Shown here: positions 9,063 through 22,250 of the stretch, one piece after another
How positions within the stretch are numbered: the stretch's first letter is position 1
Layout: every line of letters begins with the position of its first letter
From: Aspidiotus rigidus
Taxonomy: Eukaryota; Arthropoda; Insecta; Hemiptera; Diaspididae
Reading direction: 5' to 3'
Assembly: GCA_035079385.1 (NCBI GenBank)
Contig: JAVHKY010000023.1
Span: forward strand, 2,294,001-2,358,000
DNA length: 64,000 bases
Made by a program: the position numbers and the translations under genes
Notes under the pieces: generated by a model
Database searches by the model: none
Seen by the model: the letters and a program-made list of their open reading frames with translations, nothing else
What the model was told of the DNA's origin: nothing

Positions 9063-11737
9063 AGTGAAGTAGGTGCGGGCTGCGTATGCATTTAATGTTG
9101 TTTCCTCCAACACCGGAATCGACCCTTTCGGGTATAACTTCAGTGAAGGAGGAATCTCCTAAGCGAACCCCCTCTTCTACTCGGCAACTGCCAAGTTGCT
9201 TTGGCAACCGCCAGGCTGCGATGCTCCCTGGCACGCACAAAAAGAACAACACTAGAAAACACTCACATCACAAAAACGACACTATCACATCAGGCGTAGT
9301 AAGTCGCTATTGCGTGAATCTCACTGTATGGTGCTCGTTAGACATATTCGTTTGAACGGTGAACGTACCGTAGTAAGTTCACTGGAATTGAGGACGCGGA
9401 GCAACCATAAACGCGAGATTCTTTCAACAACTATAAAGGCCCTAACAATCTGGATGGTATCCTTCTTCCTCTTCTTCCTGCAGATCTGGATGTTGATGGT
9501 ACACAGGTGTTGAGTAGGCCATAGCGTGGTTCTGCATTTGCCTATTCCATTCCTGGTCCATCTTCCTCTTCATGATGGTGGCCGCAAATGCAGACACCTG
9601 GTTCCATGCTTCTTCGGAACCTAGCATGGTGGGTACCAGGCTACTCGGGTCGAGCGCTTCATCTACCCCAATCTCTTGGAGAGACCGACTAAGCTCGTCC
9701 CGCTCACGCCTCCACGTCTCACACTCAAATAAGGTGTGTTGTGGTCCGTCATCCCGCCCTTGGTTACATTGCGAACACGTTGCCTGCTCAACTTTCCTTA
9801 ACTTCCCATGAAGGTACTTGTTGAAGCAGCCATGGCCGCTCAACACCTGCGTCAGATGAAAGTTCAGCAGACCATGGTGTCGGTTCATCCACTCATCAAG
9901 GTCGCGTATTAGCACACGGGTTGTCCATGTACCCAGCTCACTCTGGGCAATTCTTGCTTTCCACTTTACAAGCAAGGAGCGCCTGGCCTCCTGCTTGACC
10001 CGTAAAGTTTCTTAGTTGGTCGTCGTTCTCTTCTTTGCTTCGAACACCACCGCTCTCTCCTCAGCAAGGAGCTCGATTGGTGGTGAACGTGCTAATACAC
10101 AAAGAGCCTCCGTCGAGTCAGTGCGGTAGGCACTAATACACCTCAGCGCAGCTCTTCGTTGGATCTTTACCATCTCTCTTCTTCGGTATGGTATCCTCAT
10201 GCAGTCAGCTCATACTGGCGCACCATATAGGAGGATCGACAAGACGGTGTTCATCATGATCCTTCTCCTTCCTTCGCTCGGTCCTCCCAGGTTCCTCATC
10301 AGGCGGCTTAGGTATCCAACTACCCGGCCCGCCTTTTCCGCTGCTATCAGGAAATGGTGCCTGAAGCTCAGCGTTGAGTCAAACCAGATGCCCAGGTATT
10401 TCATTTACTTCTTGGTTTCAATTTCCACACCTCGCAGGCGAAAGGTGGGTGGCTTGAACTTCCGACGGGTCGTGAATAAAATGGCCTCCATCTTACTCGC
10501 TGCTAGTTCAAGTCCAGCCGACTCGATCCAACGCGTCACATCCTCTAGGGCCCGGTTTACCCTGCTCTCCACCGCTACAGTTGTTCCGGCGGTGCATACC
10601 ACCAGGGTGTCATCCGCATAGCAGATAAGCTTAACCCCCGGTGGCAGCTTCACCTTAAAGATTCCGTTAAATGCGACGCATCACAAAAGCGGCCCAAGGA
10701 CCGACCCCTGCGGCACCCCACAAGTAACAGGGCGCTTTACTGTACCAGCAGACGTCTCTGCTTGGATTTCACGGCAGCTAAGATAGCTGCTGATCATCCT
10801 GAGCAGGTATGCGGGCACTCCTGCGTTCACAAGAGCTTCCAATATCATCTTCCATGGAATTGAATTGAACGCATTTCTTATGTCAAGGCTGACGACTGCG
10901 CAAAACTGACGCATAGCAATCGCTGACTTGGCTATCCTCTTCAGCCGGATCCCAGCATCTGATGTGCAGCGTCCAGTTTGAAAACCGTACTGGCTATCAG
11001 AGATTATATCTCTTTCCTTCAGATAGCTCTCCAAACGATTGGGTATCACTCTTTCTAGAAGTTTCCCAACATTGTCTAGCAGACAAAGTGGACGATAAGA
11101 GGATGGTAAACCAGGTCGTTTATCCTTCTTATCGATCAACGCTAGCCTGGCTTTCTCCCATCGCACAGGGAACAGTCCCCCAACAATTGCCGCATTGAAT
11201 GTATCAACAAGCAGTGCTGGGTCAACTGAATGTATGGCGCTCCAGACTGGATTTGGAATCTCATCCGGGCCTGGAGCCTTCCAATACTTACCCCGCAGTC
11301 TATTGACTGCTGCATCCACCTCCTCGGTGCCTAGGAGGGATATACCATCCTCTTCTACTATTGGTAGCGTTACCATTGGTGGTGGCTGCTGTGGGAACAA
11401 GCCATCAATGATTTGACCCACAACATCCGGCTCCATTCGGCTCATTGCTGAGAGGCCTTTTAGCTTCTTCAGCACTAACTTATAAGGCTTTCCAAACGGG
11501 TCGTCATCTGCCATCTCACATAGCTCTCGCCATGCAGTACTCTTGCTGTCCTTGATGACCTTCTTCAGTCTTTTACGAGCCAGCTGGTATTCGGGTGCAA
11601 CCGTCTGCGCCCCTTCGCGGCCACTACTACGCTGGTATATCCGGCGCTGACGGTTGCACTCTTTTCTCAATTCGGCAATCTTGTTGGTCCACCAGTAAAC
11701 GGCCCTCCTCTTCTTTGGTGGACCTTGCCTGGGCATG
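9063..11737 (-). mobile_element. R1-like LINE, minus copy, 5'-truncated and pseudogenised
   Basis: Reverse-strand reading shows reverse transcriptase motif A (SLDIRNAFNSIPW), motif B (GVPQGSVLGPLL), motif C (CYADDTLVV) and a C-terminal CCHC zinc knuckle (CSQCNQGRDDGPQHTLFEC). This is the R1-clade layout without RNase H. The frame is broken by a TGA directly after GPLL, CAA to TAA near 10404, TGG to TGA near 10220 and CGA to TAA near 10016. The N-terminal endonuclease is missing. The 5' end abuts PLE sequence at 11737. The 3' end stops at the same CAYTATGGA point as the plus copy, and a roughly 150-bp unmatched segment lies within the 3' UTR (about 9240-9440). Confidence 0.9.
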
Positions 11738-13790
11738 GGTCAAGTTCAAACTTGGACATGAATATTTCGGAGATGAGGGAGCCTAAAGGTGATCCAACAG
11801 AGATCCCTACTTCATCAGGGAACTCGAAAAATTTCCCTCCGAATTTAAATATACAGTTTGGCGACCAACAGGTATTTAAGAGATCTTCTTGAAGCTCATT
11901 GTGAGGAATCTTGGCCATGACAAGTAACTCACCCATACGCTGGATAGGAGCAACCTTAGGAATATTCGGGAACAAACCAACAACATCAAACGAGCAGATG
12001 GTCGTTCCCGGGGGAAGACTTACACTCGTCAGGACGTCAGTTGAAGAGACCGAGTTCGAGACCGAATGAGGAGATTCCAAATCAATGCAGTGTTTGAACC
12101 ATCGACCAGGAATTTAGCAAGGAGGTAAGTAGGAGAAAAAATGAATGAGACCACGGATCGCATCGGGGTATTATTCTTATGCACTTTGGGCAACCCTTTA
12201 AGGAGAGGGGGGAGCGTGGGGTTAGGAAGAAGGAGGGCTGTTCTGATAGCTGGAGTTTTAATAGGGAACCTGTTTTATGGGGGGCTATTTGAGAAATTTG
12301 TCGTGCGCCGTCCGCCGTCCAGCAAAAAACTTGGAAAAATTTCGACTCTCGAGCCATATATGATAGGAGGGGGACTTACAAAAAATTTCGACTCTCGAGC
12401 TACCATAATATATAGCTCGAGATAGACAAATTTAGGCTCTCAAACTATATTATACTAGGCTCATAGTAGGTCTGGGCGTTCTTTATACTAGCTTTATCTA
12501 GCCCTAGGCTTCCTTGAATTCTCAATACAAATACCCATTAGACTCATAAAACAGGTTCCATGCGTTCCTCGTTTAACTTCGTTAAGGAAGCCGTCGTTTT
12601 GATAATAGCCTCACACTTGTTGAGGACACTCCTAACTTCTTTAACACGCTTAGGAAAACTGAAGTCCTCACTCTCTTTAGCACCACATTGCTGGAGCACA
12701 TCGTGGACCCTTGAAGCATAGGTGGATTTCTCCATCACCACAACAGCATTGCTCTTGTCAGCTTTAATGACAATTAGATCTCCCTTCTTAATCTTCGTCT
12801 TTAAACCTTGGATCACCCCTCCCAATTTGTTACTTGTGACGCCGACGCCGTTCAACGTCACGTACAGAAAAGAATGCGCGAATATTTTACATTGTAGAAA
12901 ATATGTAGTTTGATGATTCATATAGCCCGCATCCTCTTAGCAACAAAAATAACGGTAGAATAGTAAAACTCTCATTGTTAAAATATTTAGGATATGATTC
13001 AGCTAACCCCTATCTATCTTTGTCTTAACGTAACGGTAAAATATTCTTTGTTTAACAACCTAAGCGCAGTTTCCTCGTAAGTACTTTTTTAACTAAAATC
13101 ATTCTGTCCCCGAGCTTCTTGATCGAATGTTCACTCTCGTACATCAGATAATAAAATAATTTTGACTTAACGTTTCGAACTTGGTGTTTTCATTCATGAT
13201 CATATCATTTTTGCCAGCCCATCACATTACTCATGCGAGGGAGGGGATTTTTGCGGACTATTTCAGCACAGAATTTTTGAGTACTAAAACCAGGACCAAT
13301 TTTCAGAGCGAGATCCGCGACAACATTCGCCAAAGTTTCATCCTTCTCGAGGGGAGGTAGACTGAATTTCAAACCTTTCTCAAGGATGGCTGTTTCATCA
13401 CTGTTAAAAACTATCTGACTTTTATTTATGAGGGGGGACGGGATTTCTGAACGACAACACCGTCACTGACCCCTTCCTTAGCCACATCAGCATTTTCATT
13501 CATTAGGGAGGACAACTTCCTATTATTCTTCTCCTTCATATTTACTTCAAACTTGCGACAATTTTCATTGACTTCACGTAAAAAGTGATCAAACTCGAGG
13601 AGGGGAGCCTACCGGAGAGTCTGTTTCAATCTAGTCGTAATATTATATTTACATACCATCTCCGCAATTCCATTCTTATCCACTTCACCCTCATATAGTT
13701 TTCCAGTTTCTTGGTCGTGTACTTACAATCGGAGTGGAACATGGAACACCAAACACCGACGAAGAAACCAATTATGAGAAGAAAACGAAG
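11738..13790 (-). mobile_element. Penelope-like element, decayed, carrying a nested TIR element
   Basis: Minus-strand pieces in PLE order: an N-terminal segment (13,780-13,200) ending in LEKGLKFSLPPLEKDE, the segment with LIVIKADKSNAVVVMEK (12,900-12,565), then KGLPKVHK near 12,190, SFDVVGLFPNIPK (motif A) and EVGISVGSPLGSLISEIFMS (motif B). Frames shift several times. A CAGGGAACCTG-family TIR element splits the ORF at 12,264-12,595. The element stops after FELD at 11,738, where the R1-like LINE begins, and motif C and the GIY-YIG domain are not found beyond the LINE. PLEs encode a reverse transcriptase plus a GIY-YIG nuclease; this copy cannot function. Confidence 0.8.
12264..12595. mobile_element. 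CAGGGAACCTG-family TIR element nested in the PLE
   Basis: Opens with GGGAACCTGTTTTATGG and closes with CATAAAACAGGTTCC followed by GTTCCTCGTTTAACTTCG. The interior has the TGCGCCGTCCGCCGTCCAGC block and two copies of the CTTGGAAAAATTTCGACTC module. PLE coding sequence lies on both sides, so it inserted into the PLE. Confidence 0.8.
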
Positions 13791-13799
13791 CGCGTTGCT

Positions 13800-15985
13800 T
13801 CCGAAATTTCAGAAATAAGAACTGTAAATACGCAGCAGTAGCGTTATCAATTTTACATCAAGGTGCCCAGGAGCTACGTAGCTTAACGTACAGGTTCCTT
13901 TGCCCCGGGAGTTAATAGGTAGCTTAATGTACAGTGTCCTAGACTTGACCCTGCAAACAAGCGGAGCGAATTCAAAAGTAACAGGTAAAAGCGAACATAA
14001 ATTATGATAGATATGAAACAATTTATTTAGCTCTGCCAGAAAATTTCTTAAGATGCATCTCAGCACCCGCTGGAGACATCAATTTTTGATTGACAAAATC
14101 TGACAAGTATATTTTGTGTGATCCACCCACTCCTCACAGGTGATGAACGATTTATGGTGCCGGAGTATTACTGATGAGTAAACTAGAAAAGTTCCAACAC
14201 TTGAAAATGCCCGTATTATTCGGTGCAATAATCCACCAAAAACAAATAATAAGTATGGTCGATGTAAGTAATTTACGTATCCTAAATTACTACACAGCGT
14301 GGGTCCCCATGCTTCTCAATGTAAATTTGAATTCCTCTCATCCCACGTTTTATAACCCAAGAGAGGTGAAAATGACTTGAAATAGCCAATATTTAAGATA
14401 ATATGGAACAATGCACAAAGAGGTGGCAGGTGTATAGTATAATAATGCATACATTCACTCATTATCTCAATCACTCGCGCGACACCTACTCTTGGCGCGA
14501 TATTCGCAAAAATAGCGTCATTCAATGCTGGGAATTTTTACAGCATAATTTGAACTGTTTTGAATTTTTTTCACAGAAAAATTCAACAACCTAATTCCGA
14601 TCCAAGGTATTGCACCCACACCTTTTTTCATAAGGCATTATGGATATGTGTTAAGATCGTGCTGTACACCGCGTGGCGGTGTAGCGTAATCCAGATGTAA
14701 CAGTCAGATTATATCATCTGAGTAATGTAGTTTACACATGATATTCGCACGCTGGAATCGTACGTGGAATTACAGGTATGTACTTCGAAGTGCATACGGA
14801 GGAAGGCCAGCCAAAAAGTTAATTTGCAATTGATTAATTGCACCGAAATAAGTCGACAGCGATATATTAGCACGTTTTCCTAGTCGCGATTAAAACGTAT
14901 TCCGAATGCGACCGCGTTTTTTCTTCTCCCAACAAAAACAAGGTGACCGCATTAGACGGAAGCGACCATTCAGACGAGAGTTAAATAATCAGTTTAACGA
15001 TATCAGTATCGAGAACCGCGCGTACACGCCACAGAAGGTGAAAGAAAAGGCGTAAAATAGAATATCTGACGAATAATTAAGTGAAAAAGTCAAATGAACA
15101 AGGAGAAATATTTTTCTAAATCATAACATATAAAACAAGCACTCGGGGCAGATCGTATGTGGTAATAACGTTGCCGCAGGTGTGGGTGTGGGTGAGCTTG
15201 TAGCATGTATATGTCGATAAATGGAATCAGAAGAGGGAGCTCAGACGTATACATCGGCATAAATGACAAGGTGAACGGTAAAAGATCAAATCCGTTGCAT
15301 GACCAGCCGATTCACCAACACTTTATTGTACTTTATCTCGCTCATTCACCCTCCCCCACACTGTCTGAGTTGTACAAAAGTTTTTCAAATGAACATATAG
15401 AGAAGTAACGCGTAGCACGATTTTACGATTTGAGAGAAAAAATCTCGCAGCAGCCTTGATCTTATTGGATTACAAAATACGTTGGTATTTACATATTATT
15501 TATTCGCCGTGGTAGAAAGTTTTTCTCGGACAATGCAGGGCATATTTACGTTTGATTTCGTGTGTATTTCACGTGCCAGTGCGCTGTGTGGTTTATTCGT
15601 AAGCAATAGATTACAGTTCACGTGTCATCCAGTCGCATTGCGCTGGAGAGAGGCAGAATGTATGAATGGTACTCTCGACTCCGGTACTTCACTCTCGATT
15701 TTTTTTTGCTCGCCTCGTTTGGAAATGTGACAGCTACGTCAGTTAATGGGCCAAAACGAGTCGTACCGGGCTATGCTAGAAGGTGTAACATAAAAAGTTG
15801 TTTACGTCATATACGAATCGAATGACCGATATTCTTTTCTCAGGATAATAAGTTGATGGGGAAATAGTAGAACGCTGAGCGTGATTACGCTTCCTCTAAT
15901 TCTCACGAGTTCCTGTTACGTTTCTTTTCCTTTTGTACATGCGAATATATATCGTTAAAGTCGACCATACTACGTACAATAATCA
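13800..15985. other. unassigned, mostly single-copy sequence
   Basis: No long frame or domain. The stretch 14,640-15,100 is richer in CpG than its surroundings and contains an 8-bp-stem hairpin (TACACCGC, 3-base loop, GCGGTGTA) at 14,665-14,683. It could be regulatory DNA, but nothing in the sequence proves it. Confidence 0.3.
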
Positions 15986-18634
15986 TTGGAAAGAGAAAAT
16001 AGTTTTATTGCTATCTCTCGAAAGCGCTATCTTGCTCTCACATGGGATCAAGAAGAAGAGCAAGAAGGCAATGCGGAGGTGGCAGCAGAGAGGATGATCA
16101 AGACTATCACCAAAGCTTGTGATGTAGCCATGCCCAGGCAAGGTCCACCAAAGAAGAGGAGGGCTGTTTACTGGTGGACCAACAAGATTGCCGAATTGAG
16201 AAAGGAGTGCAACCGTCAGCGCCGGATATACCAGCGTAGTAGTGGCCGCGAAGGGGCGCGGGCGGTTGCGTAAAAGGCTGAAGAAGGCCATCAAGGACAG
16301 CAAGAGTGCTGCATGGCGAGAGCTATGTGAGATGGCAGATGACGACCCGTTTAGTGCAGAAGAAGCTAAAAGGCCTCTCAGCAATGAGCCGAATGGAGCC
16401 GGATGTTGTGGGTCAAATTATTGATGGCTTGTTCCCACAGCAGCCACCACCAATGGTAACGCTACCAATAGTAGAAGAGGATGGTATATCCCCCCTAGGC
16501 ACCGAGGAAGTTGATGCAGCAGTCAATAGACTGCGGGGTAAGTTTGGAAGGCTCCAGGCCCGGATGAGATTCCAAATCCAGTCTGGAGCGCCATACATTC
16601 AATTGACCCAGCACTGCTTGTTGATACATTCAATGCGACAATTGTTGGGGGACTGTTCCCTGTGCGATGGAAGAAAGCCAGGCTAGCGTTGATCGATGAG
16701 AAGGATAAACCACCTGGTCTACCATCCTCTTATCGTCCACTTTGTCTGCTAGACAATGTTGGGAAACTTCTAGAAAGAGTGATACCCAATCGTTTGGAGA
16801 GCTATCTGAAGGAAAGAGATATAATCTCTGATAGCCAGTACGGTTTTCAAACTGGACGCTGCACATCAGATGCTGGGATCCGGCTGAAGAGGATAGCCGA
16901 GTCAGCAATTGCTATGCGTCAGTTTTGCGCAGCCGTCAGCCTCGACATAAGAAATGCGTTCAATTCAATTCCATGGAAGATGATATTGGAAGCTCTTGTG
17001 AACGCAGGAGTGCCCGCATACCTTCTCAGGATGATGCTGCCGTGAAATCCAAGCAGAGACGTCTGCTGGTACAGTAAAGCGCCCTGTTACTTGTGGGGTG
17101 CCGCAGGGGTCGGTCCTTGGGCCGCTTTTGTGATGCGTCGCATTTAACGGAATCTTTAAGGTGAAGCTGCCACCGGGGGTTAAGCTTATCTGCTATGCGG
17201 ATGACACCCTGGTGGTATGCACCGCCGAAACAACTGTAGCGGTGGAGAGCAGGGTAAACCGGGCCCTAGAGGATGTGACGCGTTGGATCGAGTCGGCTGG
17301 ACTTGAACTAGCAGCAAGTAAGACGGAGGCCATTTTATTCACGACCCGTCGGAAGTTCAAGCCACCCGCCTTTCGCCTGCGAGGTGTGGAAATTGAAACC
17401 AAGAAGCAAATGAAATACCTGGGCATCTGGTTTGACTCAACGCTGAGCTTCAGGCACCATTTCCTGATGGCAGCGGAAAAGGCGGGCCGGGTAGTTGGAT
17501 ACCTAAGCCGCCTTATGAGGAACCTGGGAGGACCGAGCGAAGGAAGGAGAAGGTTCATGATGAGCACCGCCTTGTCGATCCTCCTATATGGTGCGCCAGT
17601 ATGGGCCGACTGCATGAAGATACCATACCGAAGAAGAGAGATGGTAAAGATCCAACGAAGAGCTGCGCTGAGGTGTATTAGTGCCTACCGCACTGACTCG
17701 ACGGAGGCTCTTTGTGTATTAGCACGTTCACCACCAATCGAGCTCCTTGCTGAGGAGAGAGCGGTGGTGTTCGAAGCAAAGAAGAGAACGACGACCAACC
17801 GAGAAGCTTTACGGGTCAAGCAGGAGGCCAGGCGCTCCTTGCTTGTAAAATGGAAAGCAAGAATTGCCCAGAGTGAGCTGGGTACATGGACAACCCGTGT
17901 GCTAATACGCGACCTTGATGAGTGGATGAACCGACACCATGGTCAGCTGAACTTTCACCTGACGCAGGTGTTAAGCGGCCATGGCTGCTTCAACAAGTAC
18001 CTTCACGAGAAGTTAAGGAAAGTTGAGCAGGCAACGTGTTCGCACTGTAACCAAGGGCGGGATGATGGACCACAACACACCTTATTCGAGTGTGAGGCGT
18101 GGAGGCGTGAGCTGGACGAGCTTAGTCGGTCTCTCCAAGAGATCGGGGTAGATGAAGCGCTCGACCCGAGTAGCCTGGTACCCACCATGCTAGGTACCGA
18201 AGAAGCATGGAACCAGGTGTCTGCATTTGCGACCATCATCATGAAGAGGAAGATGGACCAGGAATGGAATAGGCAAATGCAGAACCACGCTATGGCCTAC
18301 TCAACACCTGTGTACCATCAACATTCAGATCTGCAGGAAGAAGAGGACCAAGATCTTCCCTGAAGGTAGAAGGAGATGAAGAACCTCCAGCAGTGACCTA
18401 CTGTGTTGTGTATTGTGGTGGTGTTTGTTGTTGTGAGTGTTCTTATGTTTTTGTGCGTGCCAGGGGGGCACTGCAGCTTGGCGGTTGCCAAAGCAACTTG
18501 GCAGTTGCCGAGTAGAAGAGGGGGTTCGCCTAGGAGATTCCTCCTTCACTGAAGTTATACCCGAAAGGGTCGATTCCGGTGTTGGAGGAAACAATATTAA
18601 ATGCATACGCAACCCGCGCCTACTCCATTATGGA
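15986..18634 (+). mobile_element. R1-like LINE, plus copy
   Basis: Same family as the minus copy and longer at the 5' end (endonuclease-RT linker from about 16,000). Motifs A and B lie at 16,940-17,130. Motif C (CYADDTLVV) and the C-terminal half are intact as one 400-codon frame, 17,161-18,363, ending in a CCHC knuckle (CSHCNQGRDDGPQHTLFEC). Three small deletions of about 14-22 bp relative to the minus copy (near 16,259, 16,353 and 17,036) break the upstream frame, and an in-frame TGA follows GPLL exactly as in the other copy. The 3' end is TCCATTATGGA with no poly(A). A PLE GIY-YIG fragment follows. Confidence 0.9.
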
Positions 18635-18839
18635 TGACGGGCGGTGCTGCACATGCGACACACAAGCGATCTCTCAAAAGCATTTGATTTTCCCGATGAA
18701 GACGACCATGTCATCGAGACTTCGGTAGTCAAATTTCGTTTGGCGCGAGGAGAGGGGAGGGAAAAGCTTTTTTCTTCCTGGCCTGGGGTTTTCAAGGGGC
18801 TCGGATTCATAAAGAAATCATAAATTCATAATTATTACA

Positions 18840-19165
18840 TTATTGATGTTGTGATCGTAGTCTCTTCTTCTATCCTGACATTTGAAAGGAGTGGTGTCTA
18901 CAAGCCTCAATGTCCTGGTTATTTGGTTGTTTACTTAGGGGAAACGAGCCGACGACTTTGTATCAAGGTCCAGCTCTGCCCTCCTCCACACGAGATCGAC
19001 TTTTGCCTTGCATCTTTTGGAATCTGGCCACAGTTTTAAGTCGAACCGAGCCCTTTTACTCCATTCTGAGAGTTCTTTTCGTAGACGGTTGGCCTTGGAG
19101 CATATCGAAATTGTGGGTCATTTGAATGGTAGTGACGTCGTCGTTTTAAATTTGTTTTTCCTCAA
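18840..19165 (+). mobile_element. PLE GIY-YIG endonuclease fragment
   Basis: Plus-strand reading gives SGVYKPQCPG then YLGETSRRLCIKV, the GIY-YIG core of PLE endonucleases. About 40 codons later, in another frame, comes RRRLALEHIEIVGHLNGSDV, which matches the C-terminal end of PLE proteins. No PLE reverse transcriptase adjoins it; the R1-like LINE lies 200 bp upstream in the same orientation. Confidence 0.7.
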
Positions 19166-19654
19166 TTAATTACCTCATTAGACAGTCTCCCTTTTTTTTC
19201 CTTCTTTTCAGTCTTTCCTCTCGGTGCACGTTCTTTTCTCCAAGACCTCGAGATGAATTGTAAAATTATAACACGCCTTTACATTTTCTATTTGTGTTAA
19301 ACCTGTCCCACAATGCATTCTTTACCTTCATCAAATTCCTTCTTCCATTTCGTGTACTGATATTGAATAATTTCGCCGAAATTTTTTTTTCCCTTCGACC
19401 CTCCCTAAAAGATACGAGACAATAAAATCAAAAATTCTGATACACAATTTTTCATAGCTAAAAATGTCAATTTTGATAAATAAACACATCTTTTTTCTAA
19501 GTTGAGGCCTCAGCTGAAACGAGCTCGCACACATGAAAAGCTTTTTCAATCGTTCCGAAAACCCTAAAAAAAAATCAATACATTTTCTTTTTGTCGGAAG
19601 TGGAAGTCACGGCTGAAACGAGCCGGCATCCTTCGAATAAAATATTTTAACGAG

Positions 19655-19952
19655 AACCTGCCCTATGGGAGCTTTTTTTGAAAAATCTGCCGTGCGCCGC
19701 GCCGTCCAACCAAAAACTTGAAAAAATGTTGACTCTCGAGCTATACATATACATATGATAGGACGGGGTCTAAAGGGGTACTTGGAAAATTTTCAACTCG
19801 CGAGCCGTAACATATGATAGAAAAGGGATTTATGGTGTATGAAACATTGCATGTATAGTTTGACGGGGCTATCCTAATGCGGACGTATCATGTATTATTT
19901 TTCAACCCATAGAACAGGTTCCCTACATTCCTCGTTCAACATCGTTAAGGAA
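19655..19952. mobile_element. CAGGGAACCTG-family TIR element
   Basis: Ends are AACGAGAACCTGCCCTATGG and CCATAGAACAGGTTCCCTAC plus a CCTCGTTCAACATCGTTAAG tail. The interior has the TGCCGTGCGCCGCGCCGTCC block and degenerate CTTGAAAAAATGTTGACTC modules. Confidence 0.7.
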
Positions 19953-19989
19953 CAAAAAAAATATTAATTAAAAAAAATTAATTAAAATA

Positions 19990-22250
19990 AAATACCGGTA
20001 TTATTAGTAAAAGGATTTGGTAAAAATACATATTTTCTCCAAGTTTAGATCTCGACTGAGCAGAAATACATATTTTTTCCCAGTTGAGATCTCGGCTGAA
20101 ATGCGATTTCGCATCCATAAAAGAGTTAGGTATCCAATATTTTCTTTAAAAAAAAAAAAAAAAAAATTATTAGGAAATTGGTTTAGCAAAAATACATATT
20201 TTTTCCAAGTGTAGATCTCGACTGAAATGCGATCTCGCATCCATAAAAGACTTATCCAATATTTTCTTTAAAAAAAAAAAATTATTAGGAAATTGGTTTA
20301 GCAAAAATACATATTTTCTCCAAGTTTAGATCTCGACTGAGCAGAAATACATATTTTTTCCCAGTTGAGATCTCGGCTGAAATGCGATCTCGCATCCATA
20401 AAAGACTTATCCAATATTTTCTTTAAAAAAAAAAAATTATTAGGAAATTGGTTTAGCAAAAATACATATTTTTTCCAAGTGTAGATCTCGACTGAAATGC
20501 GATCTCGCATCCATAAAAGACTTATCCAATATTTTCTTTAAAAAAAAAAATTATTAGGAAATTGGTTTAGCAAAAATACATATTTTTTCCAAGTTTAGAT
20601 CTCGACTGAAATGCGATCTCGCATCCATAAAAGACTTATCCAATATTTTCATTAAAAAAAAAAAATTATGAGGAACTTGGTTTAACAAAAATACATAATT
20701 TTTCCTATTTTAGATCTCGGCTGAAATGCGATCTCGCATCCATAAAAGATTTATATCCAGAGCCTCGCTCAGTGGCGTGGGGAATTAAAGTACATTTTTT
20801 CATTTCATTTCATTTCTGAAAACTTTGAAAAACAATAATTATCATTAGAAAACTTGGCAAGAATATTTTATTTTTTAAGTGAGGACTGCGGATGAACCGA
20901 GCTCGCATCCCTTCTGAATGAAAAACTTTTTCAATATTTCGGATAATTCTGAAAAATTAAAACGTTATTATTAGAGAGGTGACTTGGCGAAAATACTTAT
21001 TTTTCCCAGTATGGATCTCGATTTGGAAGATCAGCATCCATAAAAGACTTATCCAATATTTTCCCTTTAAAAAAAAAAAAAAAGTATATACGTATACCTA
21101 TTATCATGAAATTGATTTGGTAAAAATACATAATATGTTTTTCTAAGTTTGCAACACGATTTGGAAGATCAGCATCCATAAAAGACTTGACCAATATTTT
21201 CCTTAAGAAAAATTGATTTGGCAGAAATACATATTTTCTTCTTAAGTGGAGGCCACTACTGGAACGAGCTCACAACTGTTTGAATAGGAAACATTTTCAA
21301 ACTATTAAAAAAAAAAAATTCTTCGAAATTTATTTGGTAGAACTTTTTTTTTTTGCACCGAATGAACACTACAATTGAAACGAGCTCGCATCCTTTGAGT
21401 GAAAGATTTTTCCAATATTTTGGAAACTCGAAAACAAAAAAAAATTATTATTAGAAAATTGGTTTAGCAAAATACGTACATACATATTTTTTTCCAAGTT
21501 TAGATCTTGGCTGATATGCGATCTCGCATCCATAAAAGACTTATCCAATATTTTTATGAAAACCTTGAAAAAACAAAAATTATTACTAGGAAATTTGGCA
21601 AAAATACATATTATATTTTTTCATCAAAATGGAGGCCACGGCTGAAACGAGCTTACGTCCTGTTTGAATAGGAAACATTTCGAATATTTCAGAAAACTCT
21701 AGAACAGAAAAAATGGAACTTTTTTCTTAGAAAATTGGTTTGGCAAAAGATAAAAAGACATTTCTTTTCCAAGTAGAGGCCACGGCTAAAACGAGCTCAC
21801 ATCCAGTTTGAAAGGAAAACATTTTCGATATTTAAGAAAAAAAAAAAAATTATAATAAGAAAATTTACTCGGTAAAAATACATATTTTTTCCAAGTTTGG
21901 ATTTCGATTTAAACTATCTCGCATCCGGTTTGAATGAACAATTTTTCCAATAAATTTCTGTGAACTCTGGAAAAAAAAAAAAAAAATTATCAGAAAAGTA
22001 ATTTTACAAAAATAAGTACATTTTTTTGTTTTCAAAGTTTAGGTCACGGCTGAAACGAGCTGTCATCCATAGAAGACTTGTTCAATAGTTCTGGAAACCA
22101 TGAAAAATGAAAAAAGAAATGAATTGAATTGAATTGACTAAAATTCCTTTCTTTCTAAGTTGAGGATTGTCGAATAAAAAACTTGTCCATTGTTTCTAAA
22201 AATTCTCGGAAGAAGAAAAATCACTAAAAACGTTACTCGTATTGGGATAA
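19990..22250. repeat. about 115-bp tandem array, decaying rightward
   Basis: Units carry GCAAAAATACATATTTTTT, AGATCTCGACTG, GCGATCTCGCATCC, ATAAAAGACTTATCC and an A-run. Spacing is 114-115 bp, with one 155-bp unit that has an extra internal 40-bp duplication (near 20,340-20,385). Units are crisp to about 20,760 and increasingly degenerate to about 22,200. No coding content. Confidence 0.85.

Noticed and set aside
9572..11786. Several plus-strand frames opposite the minus R1-like LINE
   Set aside because: They are antisense shadows of the reverse transcriptase and mirror the antisense frames of the plus copy at 17,193-18,612.
14665..14683. Perfect hairpin TACACCGC / GCGGTGTA
   Set aside because: An 8-bp stem with a 3-base loop is striking but isolated. 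No other regulatory or RNA-gene context supports a function.
19990..22250. Regular repeats that might suggest a CRISPR array
   Set aside because: Eukaryotic tandem satellite of about 115 bp without unique spacers; repeats run head to tail without alternating unique sequence.
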